Shown: positions 24,654 to 32,247 of the stretch, piece by piece
Layout: each line of letters begins with the position of its first letter
Numbering within the stretch: position 1 is the stretch's first letter
Source of the DNA: Cupriavidus necator A5-1
Lineage (GTDB): Bacteria > Pseudomonadota > Gammaproteobacteria > Burkholderiales > Burkholderiaceae
Direction: 5' to 3'
Length of the DNA: 64,000 bases
Assembly: GCF_000744095.1 (NCBI RefSeq)
Contig: NZ_JQLI01000001.1
Location: 1,860,001-1,924,000, forward strand
Program-made: the position numbers and the translations under genes
Notes under the pieces: model-generated
What the model was told of the DNA's origin: nothing
Seen by the model: the letters and a program-made list of their open reading frames with translations, nothing else
Database searches by the model: none

Positions 24654-25472
24654 ATGTACAGTCAGGTTACCGTTGCTCGCGCCGGAAAGAGCGAGCGGAT
24701 CGCCGTCGTCACCATGAACCGGCCGGGCAAGCTCAATGCGCTGACCAAGGTCATGGAGGCCGAACTGCGCGACGCCATGGAGGCCGTCGATCGCGACGAC
24801 AACGTCCGCGTGGTGGTGCTGACGGGGGCAGGCAAGGGCTTCTGCGCCGGCATGGACATCAACGAGCTCGAAGTGCTGCCGCCGGGCGATATCCGCGCCG
24901 CCCAGTGGATGCGCCCGTTCGACATGAACCGGCGCGCCGACTACCAGACGCGCTATGGCTACTTCCCGGCCATGCGCAAGCCCGTGATCGCGGCGATCAA
25001 CGGTGCGGCAGCGGGTTTGGGCCTCGTCTTCGCGCTGTACAGCGACATGCGCTTCGCCAGCGCCAACGCCGCGTTCAGCACCGCCTTCGCACGCCGGGGC
25101 CTGATCGCCGAGCACGGCATCTCCTGGCTGCTGCCGCGCGTGGTCGGCCCTGGGCATGCGGCCGACCTGCTGTACTCGGCGCGCAAGGTGCTGGCCGACG
25201 AGGCGCTGCGGATCGGGTTGGTCGACCGGGTGGTCGATGCGGACGCCCTGATGGCGACGACTCTTGATTATGCCGACGACCTGGCCGAGAACGTCTCGCC
25301 CAGATCCATTCGCGTGATGAAACGGCAACTGTGGGAGCAGCCGTTCCAGTCATTGGCCGAGGCCACGCGCGTCGCCAATGCCGAGATGTTCGAGAGCATC
25401 CAGAGCGAGGACTTTACCGAGGGGGTGGCGCATTTTATCGAGCGCAGGCCTGCAAGATTCAGCGGGCGATAA
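24654..25472 (+). CDS. Enoyl-CoA hydratase/isomerase-family protein (second copy)
   Basis: A 272-aa crotonase-family protein. The oxyanion loop is GFCAGMDINE, then AAINGAAAGLGLVFALYSDMR and a segment with an acidic residue, RRGLIAEHGISWLLPR. GPGHAADLLYSARKVLADEA follows. It resembles p-hydroxycinnamoyl-CoA-hydratase or short-chain hydratase types more than the first copy does, so the two likely act on successive intermediates. The ribosome site AAGGAAT precedes the ATG at 24654. It is the last gene of the operon and is followed by two strong hairpins. Confidence 0.9.
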   Translation: MYSQVTVARAGKSERIAVVTMNRPGKLNALTKVMEAELRDAMEAVDRDDNVRVVVLTGAGKGFCAGMDINELEVLPPGDIRAAQWMRPFDMNRRADYQTRYGYFPAMRKPVIAAINGAAAGLGLVFALYSDMRFASANAAFSTAFARRGLIAEHGISWLLPRVVGPGHAADLLYSARKVLADEALRIGLVDRVVDADALMATTLDYADDLAENVSPRSIRVMKRQLWEQPFQSLAEATRVANAEMFESIQSEDFTEGVAHFIERRPARFSGR

Positions 25473-25551
25473 GGGGTGGTGGTTCGACGTGCGGGGTTTG
25501 CTTCTCTCGCGCGGGAACAAACCTCATACGCTGGGGGGCTTGCATACAGTC

Positions 25552-25615
25552 AGAAGTTGGAGGCATCGTGGTGCTTTCGATGCCGCTTGAAAGCACCACG
25601 AAACCTCTAACTCCC
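25552..25615. terminator. Long hairpin after the operon (13-bp perfect stem, extended)
   Basis: TCGTGGTGCTTTC (25566-25578) and GAAAGCACCACGA (25589-25601) are perfectly complementary around a 10-nt loop. A further 8-of-9 pairing (AGTTGGAGG with CCTCTAACT) lies just outside. No T-tract is present. It probably stabilises or ends the upstream mRNA, or is a copy of an intergenic repeat. Confidence 0.55.
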
Positions 25616-25625
25616 GACGGCTCGC

Positions 25626-25651
25626 CCCCTCTCCCGCTGGCGGGAGAGGGG
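25626..25651. repeat. Perfect 12-bp palindromic hairpin CCCCTCTCCCGC/GCGGGAGAGGGG
   Basis: The two 12-bp arms (25626-25637 and 25640-25651) are perfectly complementary with a TG loop. It lies between the convergent ends of the operon and the small gene at 25673, so it may end transcription from both sides. This kind of sequence is often a multi-copy intergenic hairpin in related genomes. Confidence 0.6.
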
Positions 25652-25672
25652 AGCAAATCTCGGGCAATCGGC

Positions 25673-25894
25673 TCATGCCGCAGGACAAAGCTCCTGGGCA
25701 GTCTGATTCAGCTGCGACTTGATCATCGCCAGCAGGCAATGGACGCCATGGCATGCCTCGGAGTGTTCGCTCTGCACTTCCAGCAGGGACAGGATGCTAT
25801 CCAGTCCGGCGCTGATGCGATCGAGCGATTCAAGGCATTCCGCCGGAATGGCGGCTAGCACGGTTTCTTGTTTCGATGCGGTGCGTTCTTGCAT
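25673..25894 (-). CDS. Small Cys/His-containing protein (DUF1484-like)
   Basis: A 73-aa soluble helical protein. The ATG at 25894 has AGGAG about 7 bp upstream; a longer frame starting 45 bp earlier has no such site. Features are two helices (CLESLDRISAGLDSILSLLE and MIKSQLNQTAQELC) joined by EACHGVHCL, a CxxxHC cluster that could bind a metal or heme. It resembles DUF1484 proteins, which I associate with Ralstonia and Cupriavidus; that call is from memory and moderate. The leader contains a structured C4-like RNA candidate. Function unknown. Confidence 0.65.
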   Translation of the reverse strand: MQERTASKQETVLAAIPAECLESLDRISAGLDSILSLLEVQSEHSEACHGVHCLLAMIKSQLNQTAQELCPAA

Positions 25895-25948
25895 TGCGAG
25901 CTCCTGTGAAAGTTTGGAGGACCCGCCTGGTGCGAACATTTGAAGGGT

Positions 25949-26032
25949 GGCGGGCCTGACAGCGGGGGTAGCAATACCGGCTCGTCAACGGAGTAACCCG
26001 GCCAGCCTTACGGCTGCCCCGCCCGGCCCGCC
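25949..26032 (-). ncRNA. Structured leader resembling phage C4 antisense RNA
   Basis: The outer stem GGCGGGCC/GGCCCGCC (25949-25956 with 26025-26032) is continued by GCGGGG/CCCCGC (25962-25967 with 26017-26022). It encloses two small hairpins: CCGG/CCGG (25977-25980 with 25999-26002) and CAGCC-TTAC-GGCTG (26003-26016). On the minus strand it contains TTGCTACCCC and GTTACTCC, which resemble the conserved parts of C4 antisense RNAs of phages P1 and P4. It lies 55 nt upstream of the DUF1484-like gene, the position expected for a leader that controls translation. Confidence 0.5.
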
Positions 26033-26223
26033 ATTAACCTGAGGAGACGTGCACGCGCGAACTTTGGCTGCATGAGACAGCCATCCGTAACGAGACTCGG
26101 GTTGCTACGCCCGATCACCGTTGTTTCGGTGATGGCCGTAGTGTTCCCGTCTCTGTCGTGCATGGCGATCAGAGGATTCGCAATTTTCCTTGGCGCTGGA
26201 TACGGACACGAAGCACTATGCCG
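26033..26223. other. Non-coding gap
   Basis: No gene or clear signal was found. Any promoter for the C4-like leader on the minus strand would lie here. Confidence 0.5.
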
Positions 26224-26601
26224 TCAGGTCACGAGATTCGCATCACGCGCGAGCAGCCAACGACCGTTCGCATTCTTGCGCAGCAGGGTCAGTGTGTAGC
26301 CCGCGCGCCGCACGGACTGCGTGGCACCGGGCGGCGTCACGGCGATGTCGAGGTAGTTGCGTATAAAGGCCCACTCTCCGAGCACCTGCAACTCGACGAT
26401 GTCGGCAGTGCCTTCCATGCGCATGCCCTGCTGCGCCGCCGACGCGGCGGCAAAGGCCGCTTTACCGAACGGCTCCTGACCTGGCACCATAAACACCACG
26501 TCGTCGGTCATCAGGCCCAGCACTTTCTCGGTATCCCCGGCCTTGCTTGCGGACATCCAAGTGTCCACCAGATCGCGAATCGCGCGTTCGTCATCCGTCA
26601 T
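26224..26601 (-). CDS. NTF2-like (SgcJ/EcaC, DUF4440 type) protein
   Basis: A 125-aa single-domain protein of the SnoaL/NTF2-like cone fold. The start at 26601 follows CAGGAGACTCGTG; a longer frame begins 51 bp earlier without a ribosome site. Family motifs are DERAIRDLVDTWMSASKAGD, DDVVFMVPGQEPFGKAAF and the final GRWLLARDANL. Such proteins bind small ligands or act as isomerases, hydrolases or stress proteins. Nothing in the neighbourhood fixes the ligand. Confidence 0.82.
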   Translation of the reverse strand: MTDDERAIRDLVDTWMSASKAGDTEKVLGLMTDDVVFMVPGQEPFGKAAFAAASAAQQGMRMEGTADIVELQVLGEWAFIRNYLDIAVTPPGATQSVRRAGYTLTLLRKNANGRWLLARDANLVT

Positions 26602-26965
26602 CACGAGTCTCCTGGCAACTGCCTTGCTGGCGATTGTAGCAAGCGCACTCATGGCTCACTGAACACGGCCAAGAACATCCGCGCGGCCCCCCTTGATGCG
26701 AACCCTGGAAAAGTGGCCAGGGATTAACGGGCGACGCTGGAGGCGACCGTTCCAGCACTCAACACCCCAGGCGGCATCCTTCGAAGCCCGGCGAGAATAG
26801 TTTGTGGCATGTACTGCAAAGTAGTTGGCGCACTTTGCACGGCCTGAATCGCCGCAGCCCCGTTAGTCTTGTCATAGCGGCCATTACGGCGACTGATGCG
26901 GCTTCAGCCGAGACGCGCGCCAATATGGCTTCCGATTCCGACGTTCCTGGAAGGATGAAACCAGC
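26602..26965. other. Non-coding gap with one small hairpin
   Basis: No credible gene. CCCTGG (26703-26708) and CCAGGG (26717-26722) form a small hairpin with an 8-nt loop; no T-tract follows. The region must hold the divergent promoters of the NTF2-like and 26966 genes but no clear -35/-10 pair was seen. Confidence 0.4.
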
Positions 26966-27298
26966 ATGACCTACTCGCTCTCCCGTGCTGACGTGGACAG
27001 CATCACCGAAGCAGAGCTGGAACTCAGCACTGTGAAACTCCTGCCGAAGTGGGACGACATCCCAGAGGACTTTCGCAACGGCAACCTCTACACCCGAATG
27101 GCAGAGGCTCGTCTTCTCGACTACCCGATGCCAGGTATCAGCATCTCATTTCTGCCGGGCTTTGACGACGCGGGTGCCTGCCAGACGATCGATCGCTGCA
27201 TCACGGCACATCTGAATGCCTTTGCTCCCAAGCACGAACACCGGATCGCCGGTGTCGGTTACATGATCTCGAAGATTTGCAGGATCACGTCCGCTTAG
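26966..27298 (+). CDS. Hypothetical protein, 110 aa
   Basis: A soluble acidic protein with an ATG at 26966 and GGAAGG 12-18 bp upstream. It has no signal peptide, membrane segment or catalytic motif that I recognise. It contains LPKWDDIPEDFRNGNLYTRM and SISFLPGFDDAGACQTIDRC. The composition and codon use look like a real gene. It may be C-terminally shortened, since the last residues (ISKICRITSA) look unlike a designed end. No function can be given. Confidence 0.55.
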   Translation: MTYSLSRADVDSITEAELELSTVKLLPKWDDIPEDFRNGNLYTRMAEARLLDYPMPGISISFLPGFDDAGACQTIDRCITAHLNAFAPKHEHRIAGVGYMISKICRITSA

Positions 27299-27394
27299 GC
27301 CCCAAGCAAGAGGCAATTCTTTGGAAGGCGCGCTGAGGAGGTCTGGCGAGTAACCGATTTCGATCGGCCTTTGTCGGCCCTCCTCAGGAAACCT

Positions 27395-27865
27395 TCAGCC
27401 GTACTGGACGAAGTGCCTGATGCCTGAGTGGTCCTCTTGCAGGGCCTTCCGAAGGAATGCGGGGTAGAGGTCGAGCTCCGGAAGGTCTTGGCGCCGAAAC
27501 CAGCGGAACACCAGCCGATGCGTGGATTCCATGCCGATGTGCTCTCTTTTGACGTCAACCACCGGCGAGTCGTCCGGCAAGGAGACGGCGAAGTAGAAGC
27601 CGATCTCGTGGTGCGGCTTTCCATCACCCTCGAAGAAGTTTTCTACCGCAAATAGCAGTCCGTCGACGGTGGTGGCGACGCCCAGTTCTTCGTGCATTTC
27701 GCGGACAACGGCGTGGGCTGCTTCCTCGCCCACTTCCACGCGCCCGCCGGGAAGGCTCCAGAAGGTGTCGGTCTCGACGCGATGGAGGAGGACGTAGTCT
27801 CCGCGCACCGCGACTGCGACAGCCCGCAGGTCGAAGCGGTATTGCGCGATGTCGAAAGAAATCAT
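27395..27865 (-). CDS. NUDIX hydrolase
   Basis: A 156-aa Nudix protein. The box GGRVEVGEEAAHAVVREMHE plus ELG fits Gx5Ex7REUxEExGU and gives the Mg-binding Glu residues. It is preceded by DTFWSLPGGR, as in MutT-like nucleoside-diphosphate-linked hydrolases. The start at 27865 (MISFDIAQYRFDLRA) is the best family fit; the frame is open further upstream. The substrate (an oxidised nucleotide, NDP-sugar or similar) cannot be told. It is followed at its 5' side, 108 bp away, by an IS630 insertion that may have separated it from its promoter. Confidence 0.88.
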   Translation of the reverse strand: MISFDIAQYRFDLRAVAVAVRGDYVLLHRVETDTFWSLPGGRVEVGEEAAHAVVREMHEELGVATTVDGLLFAVENFFEGDGKPHHEIGFYFAVSLPDDSPVVDVKREHIGMESTHRLVFRWFRRQDLPELDLYPAFLRKALQEDHSGIRHFVQYG

Positions 27866-27973
27866 CTCGGCGTGGCTCCCTGTTTCGGACGCTTCGATTG
27901 TCCCCGATGAGACGGTGGCAGTCGAGAGACGGGAATTGCGGGCCTTGAGCCGATTTCCCGGACACAGCACTTA

Positions 27974-27999
27974 CTCAGCAGTCCGAAATATAGGCGACA
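27974..27999 (+). repeat. IS630 terminal inverted repeat, left
   Basis: Begins CTCAGCAGTCCG directly after the TA at 27972-27973 and ends GGCGACA. The transposase stop codon lies inside it. Confidence 0.75.
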
Positions 28000-29009
28000 G
28001 ATGGGGCGTCGAAGAATGAGCGCACAAGCCGGCGGTTCTTCTTCACCTCGTGCAGGTGCTGCTCAACGCGGATTTCCAGTTTCTCGCCCGCTCGCAACGG
28101 ATTGCGCGCCACACCAGTTCGCTTGAGATGACTCCACACGAACTCGTCGGGATTCAGGTCGGGCGCGTAACCCGGCAGCACATGCATCGTGAGCTTTCCC
28201 TTGGTCGATTCGATGTACTCGCGCACATTGGCCTTCTTGTGTGCTGGCAGTCCGTCAACGATCAGATGCACTGGGCGGTTGCGGCCCTTCATCATCTTCT
28301 TGAGCAATTCGATGAATAGCTCCGCGGTCAAGGCCCCTTTGTAGGTCGCAAACCAGAAGGCACCTTTGGCGTTCACCGCGGACGCGGCGGAAATCGATTG
28401 GCGCTGCCCGGGGCGCTCAATCACCGGTGTCTCGCCTTTGACCGCCCAGGTCTTGCCATGCACCGCGTCGGCTCGAAATCCTGATTCGTCCCAGAAGTAG
28501 ATGTCCGCACCGCTTTGCTTGGCCGCAGCCGCAATACCCGGAAATGATTCACGCTGCCAGCGCTCGACGGCCTGCGGATCTCGTTGGTACGCCCGCTGCA
28601 ATGGCTTTTGCGGGCTCAAGCCCAGTCCCGCCAGCAGCCTGCCCACCGCTGTGACACCCATCTTCACACCAAATTTCTCATCGATGAGCGTGGCCACAAT
28701 CTGTCGTGTCCACAGCCCGAAGTCCAGACCGTACTGCCGAGGATCCCGCCCGTTGATCCACCGAAAGACCTGCGCCTGTTGCGCTCGCGTGAGCTTGCGT
28801 GGCCGGCCTGTCGCTGGACGCGATGCCAGCGCCCGCGCGCCTTTGCCCGAGCCCGAGGCCGCCTTGAGCCAACGGTAGATTGACGTTCGGTTCATGCCCA
28901 GCGACTTCACCACCACCGATGGTTTCTCGCCTTCGCGAACCCGGCGCAAGGCAAGCCGGCGGAATTCCTCTTGCGTCGCGCGATCGAGTGTACGGCCATC
29001 TCGTTTCAT
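27975..29009 (-). CDS. IS630-family transposase
   Basis: A 344-aa DDE transposase. The start at 29009 (MKRDGRTLDRATQEEFRRLA) is preferred; an in-frame ATG 36 bp upstream lies within the terminal repeat side. An N-terminal helix-turn-helix (VKSLGMNRTSIYRWLK) and winged-helix linker (RKLTRAQQAQVFRWI) bind the ends. Catalytic Asp residues are in IYFWDESGF and HLIVDGLPAHK, and the Glu in PGYAPDLNPDEFVWSHLK. All three are present and no frameshift is seen, so it is probably functional. Confidence 0.93.
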   Translation of the reverse strand: MKRDGRTLDRATQEEFRRLALRRVREGEKPSVVVKSLGMNRTSIYRWLKAASGSGKGARALASRPATGRPRKLTRAQQAQVFRWINGRDPRQYGLDFGLWTRQIVATLIDEKFGVKMGVTAVGRLLAGLGLSPQKPLQRAYQRDPQAVERWQRESFPGIAAAAKQSGADIYFWDESGFRADAVHGKTWAVKGETPVIERPGQRQSISAASAVNAKGAFWFATYKGALTAELFIELLKKMMKGRNRPVHLIVDGLPAHKKANVREYIESTKGKLTMHVLPGYAPDLNPDEFVWSHLKRTGVARNPLRAGEKLEIRVEQHLHEVKKNRRLVRSFFDAPSVAYISDC

Positions 29010-29049
29010 GTTGAATGAGACTAAACGGTCGTCACGAGGTTCCAATTTT

Positions 29050-29075
29050 TGTCGCTTTATTCACGGACTGGTGAG
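29050..29075 (-). repeat. IS630 terminal inverted repeat, right
   Basis: On the minus strand begins CTCACCAGTCCG and ends AGCGACA, followed outward by TA at 29076-29077. Confidence 0.75.
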
Positions 29076-29215
29076 TAAGCCTGTGACATCTTGGGCGCAC
29101 AACGGATGTCCGTCGTCGAGTTCGATACCGAACACCCGGGGCAGGGCGCCGGCTCGGCGCAAGCTTGCTCCCGTTATATCACCTGGCCGTCCATTGCACT
29201 GCCCCCGGTCCCATC

Positions 29216-29244
29216 TTGACAATGATCTATATTGGTCTCATAAA
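29216..29244 (+). promoter_or_regulatory. Sigma70-like promoter for the alpha/beta hydrolase
   Basis: TTGACA (29216-29221) is a perfect -35 box, and CATAAA 17 bp downstream is a 4-of-6 -10 box. It lies about 130 bp before the hydrolase ATG in an otherwise gene-free 300-bp spacer (29076-29374). Confidence 0.45.
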
Positions 29245-29374
29245 ACTGGCTGCGGCATCGTTGTGCCGGTTCTGGCACCGGTTGTAACGTAGATGCGCCA
29301 TCCTGCCGGCGGAATTCAGCACCGACCTAATGAACGATTCCGCATCAGGCTTGCAGGCGCGACAGGGGAATAAG

Positions 29375-30427
29375 ATGACGGAGAAAATCGATTCGCCGCG
29401 TCGAGGCTTGCTGGTCACGGCAGCCCTGACACTCGCTGCCGCGCAGTTAGGCATGATGGCTTCCGCCAAGGCCCAAACCAGACCGTCGAAGCCGGCCCCT
29501 CTGCCGCCGACAAGACCGGGCACCCATACGGCCTTTACGTCGATCAAGCAGATCAACGCCGGGCTGCTTAACGTCGGTTACGCCGAGGCTGGTCCTGCCG
29601 ACGGGCCAGCGGTCGTTCTGCTGCATGGCTGGCCCTACGATATCCACAGCTTCGTCGACGTCGCGCCTCTGTTGGCGACGCGCGGGTATCGCGTGATCGT
29701 TCCGTACCTGCGCGGCTATGGTTCGACGACCTTCTTGTCCAGCGAAACGATGCGCAACGGCCAACCGGCGGCCGTTGCGCTGGATATCATCGCACTGATG
29801 GATGCGCTCAACGTCCAGAAACCCATCCTCGCGGCGTTCGATTGGGGTGCACGCACGGCCTGTATCATCGCTGCACTATGGCCAGAGCGTTGCAACGGGC
29901 TGGTATCCGTCAGCGGCTACCTGATCGGCAGTCAGGCAGCGGGAAAAATGCCGTTGCCGCCTGAGGCCGAGTTCCAGTGGTGGTATCAGTTCTATCTGGC
30001 AACGGATCGCGGCCGCGCTGGCTATCAGAAGTACACGCGCGACTTCACCAAACTGATCTGGCAGCAGGCGTCGCCCAAGTGGAAATTCGACGACGCCACC
30101 TTTGAGCGCAGTGCCGCTGCCTTCAAAAACCCCGATCACGTCGACGTTTCCGTACATAACTATCGCTGGCGGCAAGGCCTTGCCGCAGGTGAGCCGAAGT
30201 ACGACGAGCTCGAGCAGCGGCTCGCGTCGGCGCCCACCATAGGCGTGCGCACCATCACCATGGAAGGTGATGCCAATGGCGCCCCGCATCCGGCACCCAG
30301 CGCCTATGCAAGCAAGTTCACCGGCAAATACGAGCACCGGGACCTCAAGGGAGGGATCGGCCATAATCTGCCACAGGAAGCACCGAGAGAATTCGCGCAG
30401 GCGGTGATCGACGTCGACAAGTTCTAG
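29375..30427 (+). CDS. Exported alpha/beta hydrolase, epoxide-hydrolase-like
   Basis: A 350-aa alpha/beta hydrolase with an N-terminal export signal (SPRRGLLVTAALTLAAAQLG) that includes paired Arg and may be a Tat signal. The oxyanion motif is LLHGWPYDIHSF. The nucleophile elbow reads AFDWGARTA with Asp as nucleophile, as in epoxide hydrolases and haloalkane dehalogenases. The His is in GGIGHNLPQEAP. These place it with soluble epoxide hydrolase-like enzymes. Export to the periplasm is unusual for this type. The ATG at 29375 has AGGGGA upstream. No operon partner is close. Confidence 0.88.
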   Translation: MTEKIDSPRRGLLVTAALTLAAAQLGMMASAKAQTRPSKPAPLPPTRPGTHTAFTSIKQINAGLLNVGYAEAGPADGPAVVLLHGWPYDIHSFVDVAPLLATRGYRVIVPYLRGYGSTTFLSSETMRNGQPAAVALDIIALMDALNVQKPILAAFDWGARTACIIAALWPERCNGLVSVSGYLIGSQAAGKMPLPPEAEFQWWYQFYLATDRGRAGYQKYTRDFTKLIWQQASPKWKFDDATFERSAAAFKNPDHVDVSVHNYRWRQGLAAGEPKYDELEQRLASAPTIGVRTITMEGDANGAPHPAPSAYASKFTGKYEHRDLKGGIGHNLPQEAPREFAQAVIDVDKF

Positions 30428-30639
30428 CGGCGGCAGTCACCGGACTGTGATGGCGCCGCTAAGTTGTGGTAGGAGTGATTGGCATGCGTAACGACTCAGA
30501 AGACCGTATTGCATGATGAACGCTGACGTGGCAGCCCGCGCGCGGAGCATGACCCGTCCCCGTGGTCCAGGCAGCGTGGACGATTGGAGTTGTTTGACGG
30601 TGGCGGATGCCCGGTGCTCAACTTTCCAGGAGACACAAA

Positions 30640-31137
30640 ATGAATAGCAAGAACACGATCTGTTTGTGGTACGACCGCGACGCCCTTGAGGCCGCAAACT
30701 TCTATGCCGAAACATTTCCCGACAGCGCTGTCGGCGCCGTCCACCGCGCACCGGGCGACTATCCCGACGGCAAGCAGGGCGACGTCCTGACCGTCGAGTT
30801 CACCGTCGTCGGCATTCCCTGCCTCGGGCTGAACGGCGGCCCGCATTTCAAGCACAACGAGGCCTTCTCTTTTCAAATCGCGACGGACGACCAAGCCGAA
30901 ACCGACCGCTTGTGGAATGCGATCGTAAGCAATGGTGGCCAGGAAAGCGCGTGCGGCTGGTGCAAGGACCGGTGGGGATTGTCATGGCAGATCACCCCGC
31001 GCGCCCTCACCGCGGCAATCACCGACCCCGATCGCGCGGCGGCCAAGCGCGCATTCGACGCGATGATGACGATGAAAAAGATCGACATCGCCGCAATAGA
31101 GGCGGCACGGCTGGGCCGAAACCTGCCCTCAAACTGA
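30640..31137 (+). CDS. VOC/PhnB-like protein (3-demethylubiquinone methyltransferase-like domain)
   Basis: A 165-aa protein of the glyoxalase/PhnB superfamily. It has the beta-alpha-beta units KNTICLWYDRDALEAANFYA and FTVVGIPCLGLNGGPHFKHN, and the signature CGWCKDRWGLSWQITPR. Such proteins are annotated as 3-demethylubiquinone-9 methyltransferase-like although most lack methyltransferase activity, and function is unknown. AGGAGA lies 7 bp before the ATG. It is a single-gene unit. Confidence 0.85.
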   Translation: MNSKNTICLWYDRDALEAANFYAETFPDSAVGAVHRAPGDYPDGKQGDVLTVEFTVVGIPCLGLNGGPHFKHNEAFSFQIATDDQAETDRLWNAIVSNGGQESACGWCKDRWGLSWQITPRALTAAITDPDRAAAKRAFDAMMTMKKIDIAAIEAARLGRNLPSN

Positions 31138-31451
31138 CGGAGCGTGTCCCGCACGTTTTCTCGTATCCAGATCTGAGGGGATGGCTGACCGGCCGGTTCT
31201 CTGGCCCCTAATCGCCGCAAGGCATCGATCGCACGAGCGTCGGCTCTTGGCGGTGCAGACGGTGAGGGATGACGAGCCGGCCGGCTGATTCCGACCCCGC
31301 CGGTACTCGACACCAAGACCGGGCGAAGGGGGCAAGACGGCAATGCATGGCGTCGCCACCTTCTGCTTCGGCCAGTGCCAGACGGTACGCATTGCAGCGT
31401 TCTGCCATCAACGGGAGGTCGGCAGCAGCCGAGCCGCCTCCTCACGCCATG
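31138..31451. other. Non-coding stretch
   Basis: No gene family could be recognised on either strand. The frames that are open have atypical composition. It leads into two gene remnants and is probably decayed sequence. Confidence 0.45.
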
Positions 31452-31635
31452 TCACACCTTGATCTCATTCGTCAGCGCCTGGCCTGACGCGAATTCGGTA
31501 ATGCTGCGCAGGGTTGTCTGGCAAATCGTAGTCATGGCTTCACGCGTGAAAAAGGCTTGATGCTCGGTCACGATGACGTTCGGGAAAGAAACCAGGCGCT
31601 GAAGTACGTCGTCGGTAATGATGGTGCTGGAGGCT
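31452..31635 (-). pseudogene. D-2-hydroxyacid (D-lactate) dehydrogenase C-terminal stub
   Basis: About 60 residues in frame to the TGA at 31452-31454 match the C-terminal helix and strand of D-lactate-dehydrogenase-like enzymes: [20 protein letters not shown], then [20 protein letters not shown]. The catalytic His of the family (TxHxAFFT) is in the TEHQAFFT match. An intact enzyme is about 330 aa. The rest is missing and no start codon fits. Confidence 0.7.
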
Positions 31636-31648
31636 CGCCTCCGCTCAG

Positions 31649-32223
31649 CTACTCGCTCGTTTCAATGTCAGCGTCGACTTGGGCTGGCTGATATTGTGCA
31701 GCCAGCCAGTTAGAGAACAGCTTGACCTCGGTTGAGAGTGCCTTGTCGCGCGGGCATAGCAGATAGTACGCACCGGCACTACGCAAGTTCAAATCGAACG
31801 GCTGCACCATCTCGTCGCGCCAATCGAGATTGTCGATCTCAATCGTCGGCACGCATGCCACTCCCCGGCCCTCGCGCGCGGCGATGATTGCCATGAACGA
31901 GTGTCCGACGTCAACGCGCCCGGCACCGCTGCATTCTTCTATCCCATTCGCGCGAAACCAGGCGTCCCAGCAATCCAGCGCCGAAGATTGCGGATCAATG
32001 GGAGCCGTGCGAGATCTGACGCCGTCGAGACCGGCCCGTGTTCCTCAAGAAAGCGGCGTACAGACTGGCGTTATGAAGTCATCCCAGAAATGCATCGCGG
32101 TCACGTCGGCCCAAGACTCGGTCATCCTGAACGTGATCTGCGAGCCGTTCTCGGGATAGGCGGCCCCGGGTACCTGTCCGACGCGCAGCGCCACGTCGAC
32201 GCCCTAGGGACCTCGGTCCGGCG
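31649..32223 (-). pseudogene. LysR regulator effector-domain remnant with frameshifts
   Basis: The effector domain of a GcvA-type LysR protein is readable leftwards from about 32223: VDVALRVGQVPGAAYPENGS, then ESWADVTAMHFWDDFITPVC. The frame shifts near 32045 (LFLEEHGPVSTASDLARL is in another frame) and returns near 32000 (SSALDCWDAWFRANGIEEC). The tail from MAIIAAREGRGVACVPT to the TAG at 31649 is intact, 81 residues. The DNA-binding domain is absent. A stop also lies near 32205. Confidence 0.75.
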
Positions 32224-32227
32224 CTCC

Positions 32228-32247
32228 GGGTCGGCTCTTGCCGACCC
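32228..32247. terminator. Perfect 8-bp hairpin GGGTCGGC-TCTT-GCCGACCC
   Basis: Eight paired bases close a TCTT loop. It lies just upstream of the LysR remnant. No T-tract follows, so its role is uncertain. Confidence 0.45.

Larger units (their letters stand above)
27974..29075 (-). mobile_element. IS630-family insertion sequence, apparently intact
   Basis: A 1102-bp element bounded by 26-bp imperfect terminal inverted repeats (19 of 26 positions match, with CAGTCCG and GCGACA shared) and by TA on both sides (27972-27973 and 29076-29077), the target duplication made by IS630/Tc1-mariner transposases. It encodes one uninterrupted transposase. It lies between the NUDIX and alpha/beta hydrolase genes. 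Confidence 0.85.

Noticed and set aside
26072..26299. A plus-strand 75-aa frame with a hydrophobic middle
   Set aside because: It overlaps the end of the NTF2-like gene, has no ribosome site and no similarity; it is probably chance.
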